DNA of 64,000 nucleotides, taken from assembly GCF_003003275.1 (NCBI RefSeq), contig NZ_PVTO01000006.1, positions 1 through 64,000 of the forward strand. Direction: 5' to 3'. The notes below the pieces were generated by a model. That model was not told the origin of the DNA and searched no databases. It saw only the letters and a program-made list of their open reading frames with translations. The position numbers and the translations under genes were made by a program. This DNA is from Alkalibacterium olivapovliticus (GTDB taxonomy: Bacteria; Bacillota; Bacilli; Lactobacillales; Carnobacteriaceae_A). The first letter of the stretch is position 1, and every line of letters begins with the position of its first letter. This document shows, piece by piece, positions 1-7,696 of this stretch.

Positions 1-130
1 GCTCATTATCAAGCCCTCTCTACAAGGAAAATGAACGCTAAATTTCACATGAAAATTATTTTTAACAAGTGGCTAACTTAAACTTGAAATTTACAAAGAA
101 ATCAATAACAATAAGTATTATGAAATCACA

Positions 131-181
131 AAAAAGCACTTGCCTTCGAACCGTTCAGTCGGTTCGCCGGCGAGTGCTTTT
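131..181 (-). terminator. Rho-independent terminator
   Basis: A long hairpin pairs AAAAGCACT with AGTGCTTTT and contains an inner GAACCG/CGGTTC stem. On the minus strand it is followed by a run of T residues. It lies about 40 bases beyond the stop of the small membrane protein gene at 222-584 and would end that transcript. Confidence 0.8.
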
Positions 182-221
182 GAGTATTACAAATCCATTT
201 ATTCCTTTTACCATTATGCTG

Positions 222-584
222 TTAGTATTTTTTGTAGATTGAAGATACTAATAAGAAGCTCATAACTGCTCCTACAGCAGAAGCAAGAAGTGAACTATAA
301 AAATAGTTAATAACAGAAACAAATAGCATGATGGGAATTCCATAGATAATTATGTGTCGTTTAATTTTTTTAGCTATTTTTTTTTCATATAGTACTTTGA
401 CGATTTCATATCCATATGACATTAGACCACCTATTACTAAGCCAATAGTCAATTCTAATAGAAAACTATCTATATTAGGGCTTGATGTGACCATAATAAA
501 CGAAATTATACCCAATAAGCCTAATAATATACTTATAGAGTAAGTATCTTTAGTTTTATTCATATTCAACACCTTAATGTTCAT
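222..584 (-). CDS. Small four-TM membrane protein, possible immunity protein
   Basis: This 120-residue protein is almost entirely membrane: hydrophobic stretches at about residues 17-33, 42-58, 78-93 and 97-114, with a lysine-rich loop (about 66-76) between the second and third. I do not recognise a named family. It lies 29 bases downstream of the secreted bacteriocin-like gene at 614-1139 on the same strand, with a terminator just after it, so the two look like one transcript. A small multi-TM protein following a secreted hydrophobic peptide gene is the usual layout of a bacteriocin and its immunity protein. That role is inference from position and topology only. The region is visibly richer in A+T than the chromosome further right. 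Confidence 0.6.
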   Translation of the reverse strand: MNIKVLNMNKTKDTYSISILLGLLGIISFIMVTSSPNIDSFLLELTIGLVIGGLMSYGYEIVKVLYEKKIAKKIKRHIIIYGIPIMLFVSVINYFYSSLLASAVGAVMSFLLVSSIYKKY

Positions 585-613
585 AATTTGTAAAAAAAGT
601 CAAACTAGTTTGT

Positions 614-1139
614 TTATAAAAATAGAAATACAACAGCAGAAATAGATCCAGCTATAGATTCAGCAGTACTTGCATTTACACCTGCAGATCTTAAACCATT
701 TGCCATTATTCTATTGAAAGCAGTTTGAGACGAAGCAGTTAGTGCATTGTTGAAAATTCTAATAAATGCTGCTTGGCTAATCGTTCCACTTAGACCTACA
801 GTAGAGAAGACAAGTTTTGGTAGCGTTGTTGTCACAAAAACAGAACCGTATTTCAAAGTTAGTGCTGCTAATAGTCCCAAAGATACAGAGTTGGGTTGGA
901 TCATTGAAGGCTCTGGACCTATGTCATTTTCCAATATATATTGATTAATGTTAAATGCAAGTTCTTTTTCTAGTTGATCATCAATTAGAATACTCTCAGC
1001 AGATGAATCAATGTTTGGTCCTGAAGCTGCTTGGACTGAAACAACGGCTGGAGTTATAACTGTGGAAAGCATCAGAGCAGAAAGACCTGTTAGAAGCAAT
1101 TTGGATTTTTTATTTTTTTTCTAGTTTATTAATAAGCAT
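614..1139 (-). CDS. Secreted bacteriocin-like protein, signal peptide split by poly-A frameshift
   Basis: The open frame after the shift runs from a TTG at 1099 (161 residues). A better start is the ATG at 1137-1139, preceded by AAAGGTGATAATC, but that frame stops after nine codons. Removing one base from the A8 run at 1113-1120 joins the two frames and makes a textbook Sec signal peptide: lysine-rich start, hydrophobic core (LLLTGLSALMLS), and a likely cut after VSVQA. The mature part has an acidic N-terminal third and a hydrophobic, Gly/Ala/Ser-rich C-terminal half ending SAVVFLFL. No catalytic motif is visible. Secreted proteins of this size with a downstream small membrane protein include streptococcin A-M57-type bacteriocins, but I could not compare sequences. 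The frameshift may be real, phase-variable, or a sequencing error. Confidence 0.55.
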
Positions 1140-1310
1140 GATTATCACCTTTCTATAGTTGAGTGTCAAGTTTAAAGGAAAAATCTAAGTTTAACGACAA
1201 ATTTGTTGAAAGTTTAATTTTTGTTTCTGAAAATGCGTAGATATTAAGTTAGTGATCTTGTAAATTCATTCTCTGTGTAGAACCGTTAAAGACGGTAGCA
1301 TAGTTTTTAG

Positions 1311-1458
1311 TTAAAAAATAACCGTTAACTCGCTAAAGTTAAGGACGGTTATTTTTTTGTCATTGTTGAGCTTTATCAGCACAACAACTAGACTGATTAA
1401 GGAAATCAAAAGACTTCCGAAAACCAACCATGAGCTGCACGGTTTCAGCTACGGGCAA
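1311..1458 (-). pseudogene. Frameshifted holin-like toxin (Hol-Tox) peptide
   Basis: On the minus strand an AAAGGAGATG ribosome site precedes a TTG start at 1458 that reads MPVAETVQLMVGF, the typical opening of holin-like toxin peptides. One extra T in the TTTT run at 1418-1421 then throws the frame off. In the next frame the hydrophobic segment continues as FGSLLISLISLVVVLIK, followed by a charged tail, and stops at 1311 inside a terminator hairpin. It matches the intact copy at 26843-26968 in start, length, hydrophobic pattern and downstream hairpin. It is either a decayed toxin or a sequence error; the family link is clear to me from the pair. Confidence 0.65.
1313..1358. terminator. Bidirectional terminator of the broken toxin module
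   Basis: The arms AAATAACCGT (1316-1325) and ACGGTTATTT (1345-1354) form a stem with T-runs on both strands. The same hairpin closes the intact toxin at 26934-26981. A terminator shared by convergent RNAs is typical of par/Fst-type toxin-antitoxin modules. Confidence 0.65.
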
Positions 1459-1494
1459 AAAGGCATCTCCTTTATGTTGAAGGTCTTTCAAAGT

Positions 1495-1917
1495 TTATTC
1501 GGTTTCTTCTATGTGTAGTTCTGTGGTGACTGAGAGCAGAGCCCCTAGCTCTCTGCTATGATAGCGACCGACTACCCCAAGACTCAGTTCTTCTATATAA
1601 TAACCAAATTCTTGAATGATGTGGTCGTCACTGTCCAGAAATAATAGGAGGTATTCAGGATTCATTAAATCCATGTTAGCGGTCGAACCTGTATAAGCAT
1701 GTTCCAGCTCTTCCACTAGTGGTTCTATTATCTGAGGATCAGTTATTACGGTAACCAGTTCGTTGGCATCATAATCCCTTACCTCTATAGATGATACGTT
1801 TTCTGATTCATCACCAAATAAATCATTTGACCGGCAGCCTGCTAGGACCATTACAAAAAAGAGTGAGACAAAAGATAGTCGGAAAAGTTTATGGATAAAG
1901 TTAGTTTTCAGGTTCAC
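1495..1917 (-). CDS. Small lipoprotein of unknown function
   Basis: A 140-residue protein beginning at a GTG preceded by AAAGGGATGG. The N-terminus is a lipoprotein signal: basic residues, a hydrophobic core and the lipobox LAGC with the lipidated Cys at about residue 28. The rest is acidic and short, with no motif I recognise, so it should sit on the outer face of the membrane. It lies 45 bases downstream of truA on the same strand with no terminator between, so it is probably read from the truA transcript. Function unknown. Confidence 0.75.
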   Translation of the reverse strand: MNLKTNFIHKLFRLSFVSLFFVMVLAGCRSNDLFGDESENVSSIEVRDYDANELVTVITDPQIIEPLVEELEHAYTGSTANMDLMNPEYLLLFLDSDDHIIQEFGYYIEELSLGVVGRYHSRELGALLSVTTELHIEETE

Positions 1918-1962
1918 CTATACCATCCCTTTCTAAAGTGCAAGTTAACAAGTCGGTAATCA

Positions 1963-2703
1963 TTAATCGTAATACACTTCATCCAAAAATAACCCCTGCG
2001 CAGGTACTGTTATTCCAGCATCGCTTCTAATGCCACTCTCGAATATTTCATCAATACTGTCTAGTTCGATGGTTCCTGCACCGATTTCTAATAGTGTACC
2101 AGTGATGACCCTGACCATTTTATGCAGGAATCCTTCTCCCACGAATGTAAAATGCAAAAGACTTCCTTCTTTTTCGATCGTGATGTTATTGATTGTCTTG
2201 ACTGTCGACTTTTTCGTTTTTTTAAGTGCTGAAAAACCGATAAAGTCGTGAGTGCCTATGAGTTTTTGACAAGCTGCCTGCATTTTTTCAAGGTCCAGCT
2301 GCTCAGGATAATGAAAACTGTAGTTCCGTTCAAAAGCAGATGGAATAGTCTCGTTCCATACATAATAGCTATATTGTTTTCCACTGGCGTTGTAGCGTGA
2401 ATGGAACCGTTCGGGCACTTCTTCTATCTTTTTGACAATAATGTCTTGAGGAAGGTTGCGAATCAGGGTTTCCTGCATAGCTGGTAGCTCTATATCGGAT
2501 TCTGTCTTGAAGTTAGCTACTTGTCCTCTTGCGTGAGCTCCGGCATCTGTTCGTCCAGACCCTACAATTTCAACATCAGTACCTGTCAATTGTGACAGGA
2601 CATTTTCGATTTTCCCCTGGATCGTCTTGTCTGAATCACCAAGCCTCTGCCATCCTAAGTAACGGCCTCCATCGTATTCAATTGTCAATTTAATATTTCT
2701 CAT
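1963..2703 (-). CDS. truA: tRNA pseudouridine(38-40) synthase TruA
   Basis: Cytoplasmic enzyme that isomerises uridines 38, 39 and 40 in the anticodon stem-loop of many tRNAs to pseudouridine. The 246-residue length is normal for the family. The catalytic motif GRTDAGAHA is intact, with the nucleophilic Asp at residue 53, and the N-terminal DGGRYLGWQ and the later GTHDFIGFSA and GEGFLHKMVR blocks are typical TruA signatures. The ATG start is preceded by AGAGGGAT. The gene is divergent from the GNAT gene at 2895 and leads a short operon with the lipoprotein gene downstream. In many Firmicutes truA follows ECF transporter genes; here it does not. Confidence 0.95.
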   Translation of the reverse strand: MRNIKLTIEYDGGRYLGWQRLGDSDKTIQGKIENVLSQLTGTDVEIVGSGRTDAGAHARGQVANFKTESDIELPAMQETLIRNLPQDIIVKKIEEVPERFHSRYNASGKQYSYYVWNETIPSAFERNYSFHYPEQLDLEKMQAACQKLIGTHDFIGFSALKKTKKSTVKTINNITIEKEGSLLHFTFVGEGFLHKMVRVITGTLLEIGAGTIELDSIDEIFESGIRSDAGITVPAQGLFLDEVYYD

Positions 2704-2894
2704 GTTATCCCTCTTAATCTTTAATTTTTTGTAAATGAGTTAAACGTGGTGAAAACTGTTCTAAATGGTTCAGTTTAATAATCTCACACATTTGCAGAAA
2801 TAACTAATAGATTAAGGAAACCGTTGTACTTTATAATGGAGGTCATGCATAATAATTATATCGGGAAAAAGGCGTGTAAAAGAGGAGACAAGCC

Positions 2895-3323
2895 ATGAAA
2901 ATACATATAGGTAATGAGAACTGGAATCAGGCAGCTGCATATTATATTCGAATGTCGGTTTTTGTATTGGAAAAAGGAATTGCTCTTGAAGATGAGTTCG
3001 ATGGACACGATCACGACCAGACGGTATACGTAGTAGTGTATGATGGGGATCAGCCTGTCGCAACGGGTCGATTCTTGAAGACAGACGACCATGCTGTCCG
3101 TCCTGGCCGAATTGCGGTTTTAAAAGACTACCGGAATAAGGGGTTTGGAGACCTCGTTATTACTGAGCTGGAGAAGTATGCAAAAAATGAAGGGTGTCAC
3201 ACTTCTGTCATTCATGGTGAACTAAGCGCCGCGGGTTTTTACGAAAAACTGGGGTACAGAAGGGAGCCAGGCGTCTACGAAGAAGATGGGGTACCTTGTG
3301 TGACCTTAAAGAAAACACTCTAA
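2895..3323 (+). CDS. GNAT family N-acetyltransferase (ElaA/YjcF-like)
   Basis: A 142-residue single-domain acetyltransferase. The acetyl-CoA pyrophosphate-binding motif is YRNKGFGDLV at residues 79-88, preceded by the beta-strand GRIAVLKD. The C-terminal GFYEKLGYR block is also typical of the fold. The N-terminal part with FVLEKGIALEDEFDGHD resembles the YjcF/ElaA subgroup, whose substrates are mostly unknown. The ATG follows AGAGGAGAC. It opens a run of four co-oriented genes (three GNATs and a methyltransferase), but the gaps of 30-60 bases and unrelated predicted activities do not define a pathway. Confidence 0.85.
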   Translation: MKIHIGNENWNQAAAYYIRMSVFVLEKGIALEDEFDGHDHDQTVYVVVYDGDQPVATGRFLKTDDHAVRPGRIAVLKDYRNKGFGDLVITELEKYAKNEGCHTSVIHGELSAAGFYEKLGYRREPGVYEEDGVPCVTLKKTL

Positions 3324-3381
3324 AGTAAGATTAATTATAAGACACTAAGTGATGTAAGTATAAAAATGAGGAGTTTAGAAG

Positions 3382-4221
3382 ATGATCATTGATTATGATG
3401 AACAATATGCTCAAGACGTTTCTCGATTACTGAAAGACAATACTGCACGTTTAGTCTGGGGAAACAATGCAGAGAAAACAGTGGTAGCCATAACCTCTGG
3501 CAAAGTTGTTGGTGTGGCTAGTCTTTACACAAATGAGATACACCCTAATAGAGATTATATTGGCGTGTATGTTGATACTGTATACCGCAGGCAGGGATTA
3601 GGAACAGATCTGGTCAATGAGTTAAAGGAGAAAACTGACACCTCTGATTTTCAGGCTGCGATATCTTCAAAGAATAAGGAAGGTACCTTATTCTTAAAGT
3701 CTTTAGAATTTAAGTTGGCCAGAAAGTGCTACACGCCAGACCTTAAAAAAGTTTCAGCCACCAGATCAACAGTCGTTAAAGGGGTAGTTAGATCAGTTGA
3801 ACAGGTAGATGAAACCGTTAAGGTACAATTAGTGTCCCTGCAGCTAGAGAATTATAAACTCACTCACAAAGCAATAAATCCTTTAAATGAGACTATATCC
3901 GTAATTAGCTGGAGAAATCTTATTTTTGAAGAGCTGGATCAACGGCAGTCGATGCTTCTAATCGCTAACAACAGGATTGAGGCGTATATCCTTTGTTACG
4001 GGATAGAAGACAATGACGAAATTGAAATAGGCTATATCGGTGGGAGAGAGAGTGAAGCAATTAAATCCTATCTGCCTTTTTACACCAAAGTGATTGATGG
4101 ATTAATCAGTCAGTATAACACTGTTTCAATAGAGGCTGACACCGTTGATCCGTTCGCCTACGCTGCCGTAAACTGTTATGAGTATGACCCTGGGGAGTCG
4201 CTGGATACTTATGTTACATAG
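3382..4221 (+). CDS. GNAT family acetyltransferase with C-terminal extension
   Basis: A 279-residue protein, about twice the length of a single GNAT domain. Residues 1-125 form a recognisable acetyltransferase: DYIGVYVDTVYRRQGLGTDL holds the acetyl-CoA loop (RRQGLG at about 69-74), followed by FLKSLEFKLAR. Residues about 135-275 have similar strand and helix content but lack an obvious RxxGxG/A loop, so the second half may be a degenerate GNAT domain used for dimerisation or substrate binding. The ATG is preceded by AGGAG. The substrate cannot be inferred. Confidence 0.75.
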   Translation: MIIDYDEQYAQDVSRLLKDNTARLVWGNNAEKTVVAITSGKVVGVASLYTNEIHPNRDYIGVYVDTVYRRQGLGTDLVNELKEKTDTSDFQAAISSKNKEGTLFLKSLEFKLARKCYTPDLKKVSATRSTVVKGVVRSVEQVDETVKVQLVSLQLENYKLTHKAINPLNETISVISWRNLIFEELDQRQSMLLIANNRIEAYILCYGIEDNDEIEIGYIGGRESEAIKSYLPFYTKVIDGLISQYNTVSIEADTVDPFAYAAVNCYEYDPGESLDTYVT

Positions 4222-4251
4222 GATCAAGACTGACAGAAAGAAGGTAGAGAC

Positions 4252-5004
4252 ATGAATGAGCAACTGACAAATGAATCCAAGCGCAGATGGAATGAATTCG
4301 CGGATGACTATGCCCAGATGACCAAAAAGTACGGAGACTTACATAAAGAAGTATTGCTGACTCCGAATCTATTGAGGTTGATTGGAGAGATAAAGGGAAA
4401 GACAGTTTTGGATGCCGGGTGTGGAGAAGGGTACCTCAGTCGTCTGCTGGCTGGAAACGGAGCAACTGTTACAGCGGTCGATTTTTCAGATCGAATGATC
4501 GAGCTGGCTGCAGAGAGAACAACTGAAGGTGAATCCATTCAGTATGAACAGGCAAACCTGGAAAATCTCAGTCAGTTTACGGACAGTCAATTTGATGCTG
4601 TGGTGTCCAATATGGTCATTCAAGATGTATCAGATTTGTCTATGGCACTGAATGAACTATATCGGGTCCTGAAAAGTGAGGGGCATTTTGTCTTTTCAAT
4701 TCTGCACCCTTGCTTTATCACCCCTGAAAGTCGGTGGGAAAAAGATGAACAAGGCGAGAAACTGCACTGGAAAATAGATGACTACTTTAAAGAAAGGCAA
4801 TTCGAACAGCGTTTTGGAACCAATGACCCTGTTTTTGCTTTTCACAGGACAGTGTCGACCTATATAAATACGCTTATCAAAACTGGGTTCACCGTAGAAG
4901 AACTGGTTGAACCCAAACCGTCCAGAGAACAGATAGAGCAGTATCCAAGTTTCGAAGAAGATTTAAGAAAACCGGATTTCTTTGTATTTAAAGTGAAAAA
5001 ATAA
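4252..5004 (+). CDS. Class I SAM-dependent methyltransferase
   Basis: A 250-residue cytoplasmic methyltransferase with the Rossmann-type AdoMet fold. Motif I is VLDAGCGEG at residues 52-60, motif II the acidic AVDFSDRMI at about 75-83, and FDAVVSNMVIQDV corresponds to motif IV. The arrangement is that of the UbiE/Methyltransf_11 group of small-molecule methyltransferases. The substrate is unknown. The ATG follows GAAGGTAGAGAC, 30 bases after the upstream GNAT gene, so the two may be co-transcribed. Confidence 0.85.
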   Translation: MNEQLTNESKRRWNEFADDYAQMTKKYGDLHKEVLLTPNLLRLIGEIKGKTVLDAGCGEGYLSRLLAGNGATVTAVDFSDRMIELAAERTTEGESIQYEQANLENLSQFTDSQFDAVVSNMVIQDVSDLSMALNELYRVLKSEGHFVFSILHPCFITPESRWEKDEQGEKLHWKIDDYFKERQFEQRFGTNDPVFAFHRTVSTYINTLIKTGFTVEELVEPKPSREQIEQYPSFEEDLRKPDFFVFKVKK

Positions 5005-5049
5005 TGTGAGTGGTTGAGACTTTGAGAGTCTAAGGAAAGAGGGATATTA

Positions 5050-5496
5050 ATGCTTGAATTTGTTCCAGTTGAAGAAGCTAATTTTGAACACGTTATCAGA
5101 CTTGAAGTTAAGGAGAGTCAAAGCCAGTTTGTCGCGCCTAATGTGCGGTCACTGGCAGAGTGTTATCTTTACCGGAAAAATGACGACGTCTTTCCCTATG
5201 CAATTGAAGCCGATGGCACACTAGTCGGGTTTCTGCTGTTGGATTTGGATGCGGAAGAAGAGGAAATGATGATCTGGCGACTGATGATCGACAAAGAGTA
5301 CCAAGGCAAAGGCTACGGCAAGCAAACCATTCAAAAAGTCATTGAAATGGCTGAAAAGGACCCACAATATACTGTCCTGATTGCGGATTACGTAAAGGGG
5401 AATGATGCGATGGGGAAACTGCTCCGTAATCTCGGGTTCGCGGACCATTCCTTCAATAAAGAGTTTAATGAGTACGTCCTGCACTATAGTGTTTAG
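5050..5496 (+). CDS. GNAT family acetyltransferase, polyamine-type candidate
   Basis: A 148-residue single-domain GNAT. The acetyl-CoA loop YQGKGYGKQ is at residues 84-92, following the strand MMIWRLMIDKE. The N-terminal VAPNVRSLAECYLYR and the acidic LDAEEEEMMIW segment resemble spermine/spermidine and diamine N-acetyltransferases such as BltD, whose acidic site binds polyamines. That assignment is tentative. The ATG follows AGAGGGATATTA. It ends the run of acetyltransferase genes before the AraC-type regulator. Confidence 0.75.
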   Translation: MLEFVPVEEANFEHVIRLEVKESQSQFVAPNVRSLAECYLYRKNDDVFPYAIEADGTLVGFLLLDLDAEEEEMMIWRLMIDKEYQGKGYGKQTIQKVIEMAEKDPQYTVLIADYVKGNDAMGKLLRNLGFADHSFNKEFNEYVLHYSV

Positions 5497-5631
5497 CCTA
5501 CTGAATCTAGAGCGGGTTATGGTATACATAAAAGATAGAAGCAGAGAAATAGAAATAATCCGACAAAATCGAGCAATTCCGGTCATGATAGTACCAATAA
5601 ATCCAACTATACTATGGATGAGGTGAGTTAA

Positions 5632-6501
5632 GTGGATTATTTCATAATGATTCAGGAAGCTATTCAATACATGGAAGACCATTTGCTGGAGGATATCAGT
5701 TACAGAGATGCAGCCAGACATGTCTACTTGTCTAACTTTCATTTCCAGAGAGTATTCAGTCTGATTACAGATGTGACCCCGGGTGAATACATCCGTAATA
5801 GACGTTTATCGATGGCTGGCCAGGAGATTACCCTGTCTGACGTAAAGGTTATTGAATTAGCACACAAATACGGCTATGAAACGCCTGAAAGTTTTTCCAG
5901 AGCATTCAGCCGGTTTCATGGAGTGTCGCCGAGTAAAGCCAAGAAAGCGGGCACGCAACTCAACAGCTTCAACCGCCTCGTCATTAAATTAACGACAGAA
6001 GGAGGAACGATCATGAACTACAGAATCGTAGAAAAAGAACCGTTCAAGTTGATTGCCAAAGTAAAGCAGTTTCCAAATGAGTCAGTCAATGAAGCTGGTG
6101 AAGAGGTTAATGAGATTCCTGGTTTCTGGGAGGAAAGCATGAAGTCGAATGTGTACGATATATTGAAGGCTCACGCAGCAACAAATGATTTTTATGGTGT
6201 ATGTGCCCCTATTTCTGAAGGCAGTGACTATTTCGATTATGGCATAGGCATGGTATATAACGGAAGCAGTGTCCCGGAAGGCTACCAGGTTTGGGATGTA
6301 AATCCGACTTTATGGGCCGTTTTTTCATGTATAGGCGACACCCCAGACTGTATTGGGGAGACTTGGGAAAGAATTTTTAAAGAGTTTCTGCCCGGATCTG
6401 ATTATGAAATGCTCGATGATACCGATTTTGAGTTGTATCCTGCCAATAGTGAAGACGATTTGTTCTGCGAGATATGGATACCCGTCAAGAAAAAAGTCTG
6501 A
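5632..6501 (+). CDS. AraC-family regulator with GyrI-like effector-binding domain
   Basis: A 289-residue two-domain transcription factor. Residues about 8-105 are an AraC/XylS double helix-turn-helix: ISYRDAARHVYLSNFHFQR is the first HTH and the GYETPESFSRAFSRFHGVSP block the second, both strongly conserved. Residues about 125-287 form a GyrI-like/SOUL-type small-molecule binding domain (YRIVEKEPFKLIAK start, WEEIP-type central region, ELYPANSEDD and EIWIPVKK at the end), the arrangement of Rob/SoxS-related and BmrR-like drug-responsive regulators. The GTG start is preceded by GAGGTGAG. The ligand and target genes are unknown; a drug or lipid-like effector is usual. Confidence 0.85.
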   Translation: MDYFIMIQEAIQYMEDHLLEDISYRDAARHVYLSNFHFQRVFSLITDVTPGEYIRNRRLSMAGQEITLSDVKVIELAHKYGYETPESFSRAFSRFHGVSPSKAKKAGTQLNSFNRLVIKLTTEGGTIMNYRIVEKEPFKLIAKVKQFPNESVNEAGEEVNEIPGFWEESMKSNVYDILKAHAATNDFYGVCAPISEGSDYFDYGIGMVYNGSSVPEGYQVWDVNPTLWAVFSCIGDTPDCIGETWERIFKEFLPGSDYEMLDDTDFELYPANSEDDLFCEIWIPVKKKV

Positions 6502-6595
6502 TAAAAGGATAAAACATTAAAGAGGAGCCAGCTTGTCTGAGTTCCTATTTATGTTACTCTTAATGAGTAAAGGATGACGCGCATGGAGTGGGAAG

Positions 6596-6802
6596 ATGTC
6601 CAGAAAAGACAGATACTTATTCGGATTTCAAGTAGGGTTGTCAGTGGTTATAGTCAGTCAGGTAGTCAGTATTAATCCGATAAGTGAGCTGCCACTGATA
6701 GTTAAATTTCTAATGGGATTTGTCATCAGTCTTCTTATAGGGAAACTTTTCAAGTCTTTTTTCAGTGAAGAGTTTCGACAGGGATCGGATAAGGATACAT
6801 AA
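6596..6802 (+). CDS. Small two-TM membrane protein
   Basis: A 68-residue protein with two predicted membrane helices (about residues 9-26 and 34-53) and a charged C-terminal tail. The ATG follows GGAGTGGGAAG. An overlapping ATG 20 bases upstream has a better-looking AAGGATGACGCGC leader but opens a 30-codon frame without character, so I prefer this frame. No family recognised and no functional link to the flanking genes. Confidence 0.5.
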   Translation: MSRKDRYLFGFQVGLSVVIVSQVVSINPISELPLIVKFLMGFVISLLIGKLFKSFFSEEFRQGSDKDT

Positions 6803-6816
6803 AAAATTGAGCTTTA

Positions 6817-6867
6817 TATTTTTTGGGACCCCTACCAAAAAATAGCGAAAAACTGTTTTCTTCGCTA
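6817..6867. repeat. Two adjacent inverted repeats
   Basis: A perfect 10-base inverted repeat, TATTTTTTGG (6817-6826) and CCAAAAAATA (6835-6844), is joined at its last bases to a second one, TAGCGAA (6843-6849) and TTCGCTA (6861-6867). Placed 15 bases after the stop of the small membrane gene, it may serve as a terminator, though neither stem is followed by a clean T-run. Confidence 0.4.
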
Positions 6868-6923
6868 TACTTATTATAATAAAGGGTTTCAGACAGGTTG
6901 CAGAGTTGTTTAGGAGTACAAAT

Positions 6924-7046
6924 TTAGCCATCTTTTTTATCAAAATTCTGTTCTTCGTCATCAGCTTCTTCAGAGGCTCTTTTGTGTTTTTGAAACTGCC
7001 TCAAACCTGCGGCAACAAGAATAGCGGTTAGCGGGATGCCGATCAT
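6924..7046 (-). CDS. Possible small single-TM peptide
   Basis: On the minus strand a frame encodes a hydrophobic helix (MIGIPLTAILVAAGL) followed by a basic segment and an acidic tail ending DEEQNFDKKDG, 40 residues from the ATG at 7046. A good AAAGGAG lies at 7071-7077, too far from this ATG, but well placed for an in-frame CTG at 7064 that would add six residues (LGPLWI). The helix-then-charged-tail pattern is that of small membrane peptides. It is not called by length-based gene finders. Function unknown. Confidence 0.4.
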   Translation of the reverse strand: MIGIPLTAILVAAGLRQFQKHKRASEEADDEEQNFDKKDG

Positions 7047-7108
7047 GATCCATAATGGGCCCAGTGAGGATTCTCCTTTCGAATCTGTACCTCGTGCTCT
7101 ATCCTATA

Positions 7109-7369
7109 ATGACTTCATGGATTGTGACGGCATTGGCTGTGGTTACATTAGTGTCCATGTTGTATCTGGGGTGGGAACTGAAAACAGAGGTAAACAAAAA
7201 CAGCAGAGTATATATCGGGCTACTGATCATGAGCGGGTTGTTTCTTCTAATTCCCATGCTGTTTTTTGATGATGATAGAAGTGTTACAGAGCTAGTCATA
7301 CGGACTACTGCAGCAATTGCTGTTATTATTTATGCGGTATTAAGAGAGTACAAATGGACGTCAAAATAA
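7109..7369 (+). CDS. Small membrane protein, about three TM helices
   Basis: From the ATG at 7109 the protein has 86 residues with hydrophobic segments near residues 4-22, 34-51 and 62-77, and a basic end (REYKWTSK). An in-frame ATG at 7055 would add 18 residues but overlaps the leader of the divergent small gene; neither start has a convincing ribosome site, so the start is uncertain. No known family recognised. Confidence 0.5.
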   Translation: MTSWIVTALAVVTLVSMLYLGWELKTEVNKNSRVYIGLLIMSGLFLLIPMLFFDDDRSVTELVIRTTAAIAVIIYAVLREYKWTSK

Positions 7370-7428
7370 AATTAGAGGACTAGTCAAAAAACTACCGTAA
7401 AATAGCAGAACAGCTATTACTTTCCTAC

Positions 7429-7609
7429 AGTTCTGAGAAGCTTAACAGAATGAACTGCATTTTACCGACGAAAAACGGAGTATAGCCTGGTAAGTACTGT
7501 ATAAATTATACAGATTTTCTTTTCGATGAAGTTCATTAAGGTTAACAGAATATGAACTCACTTTTTTCTCTATAAAAAGAAGTTCAGACAGTGTTACAGA
7601 GCTGAATTT
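7429..7609. repeat. Three related hairpin elements
   Basis: The 327-base gap after the small membrane gene holds three inverted repeats built on AGTTC/GAACT: 7429-7456, 7530-7559 and 7581-7609. The first two share the loop AAG(C/G)TTAACAGAAT and lie 101-102 bases apart; the third has GTGTTACAGAG in its loop. No open frame of note runs across them. They look like a small dispersed repeat or structured RNA elements. Role unknown. Confidence 0.45.
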
Positions 7610-7639
7610 CATAAGTCACTTCTCAGCTCTCAAGATTAC

Positions 7640-7685
7640 AAAAAAGCTCACTCTTTCTGTAAGATTACAGAAAGAGTGAGCTTTA
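7640..7685 (-). terminator. Rho-independent terminator
   Basis: Perfect 20-base stem: AAAGCTCACTCTTTCTGTAA (7643-7662) pairs with its complement at 7665-7684. On the minus strand it ends in six T residues, directly downstream of the membrane protein gene at 7697-8254. Confidence 0.9.
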
Positions 7686-7696
7686 AAGTTTACATA

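Noticed and set aside
747-944. 65-codon plus-strand frame inside the bacteriocin-like gene
   Set aside because: Antisense shadow without a ribosome site; the minus-strand frame has the signal peptide and gene context.
2895-6501. Biosynthetic cluster of GNATs, methyltransferase and AraC regulator
   Set aside because: The genes lack any scaffold-forming enzyme or transporter and look like independent chromosomal genes in the same orientation.
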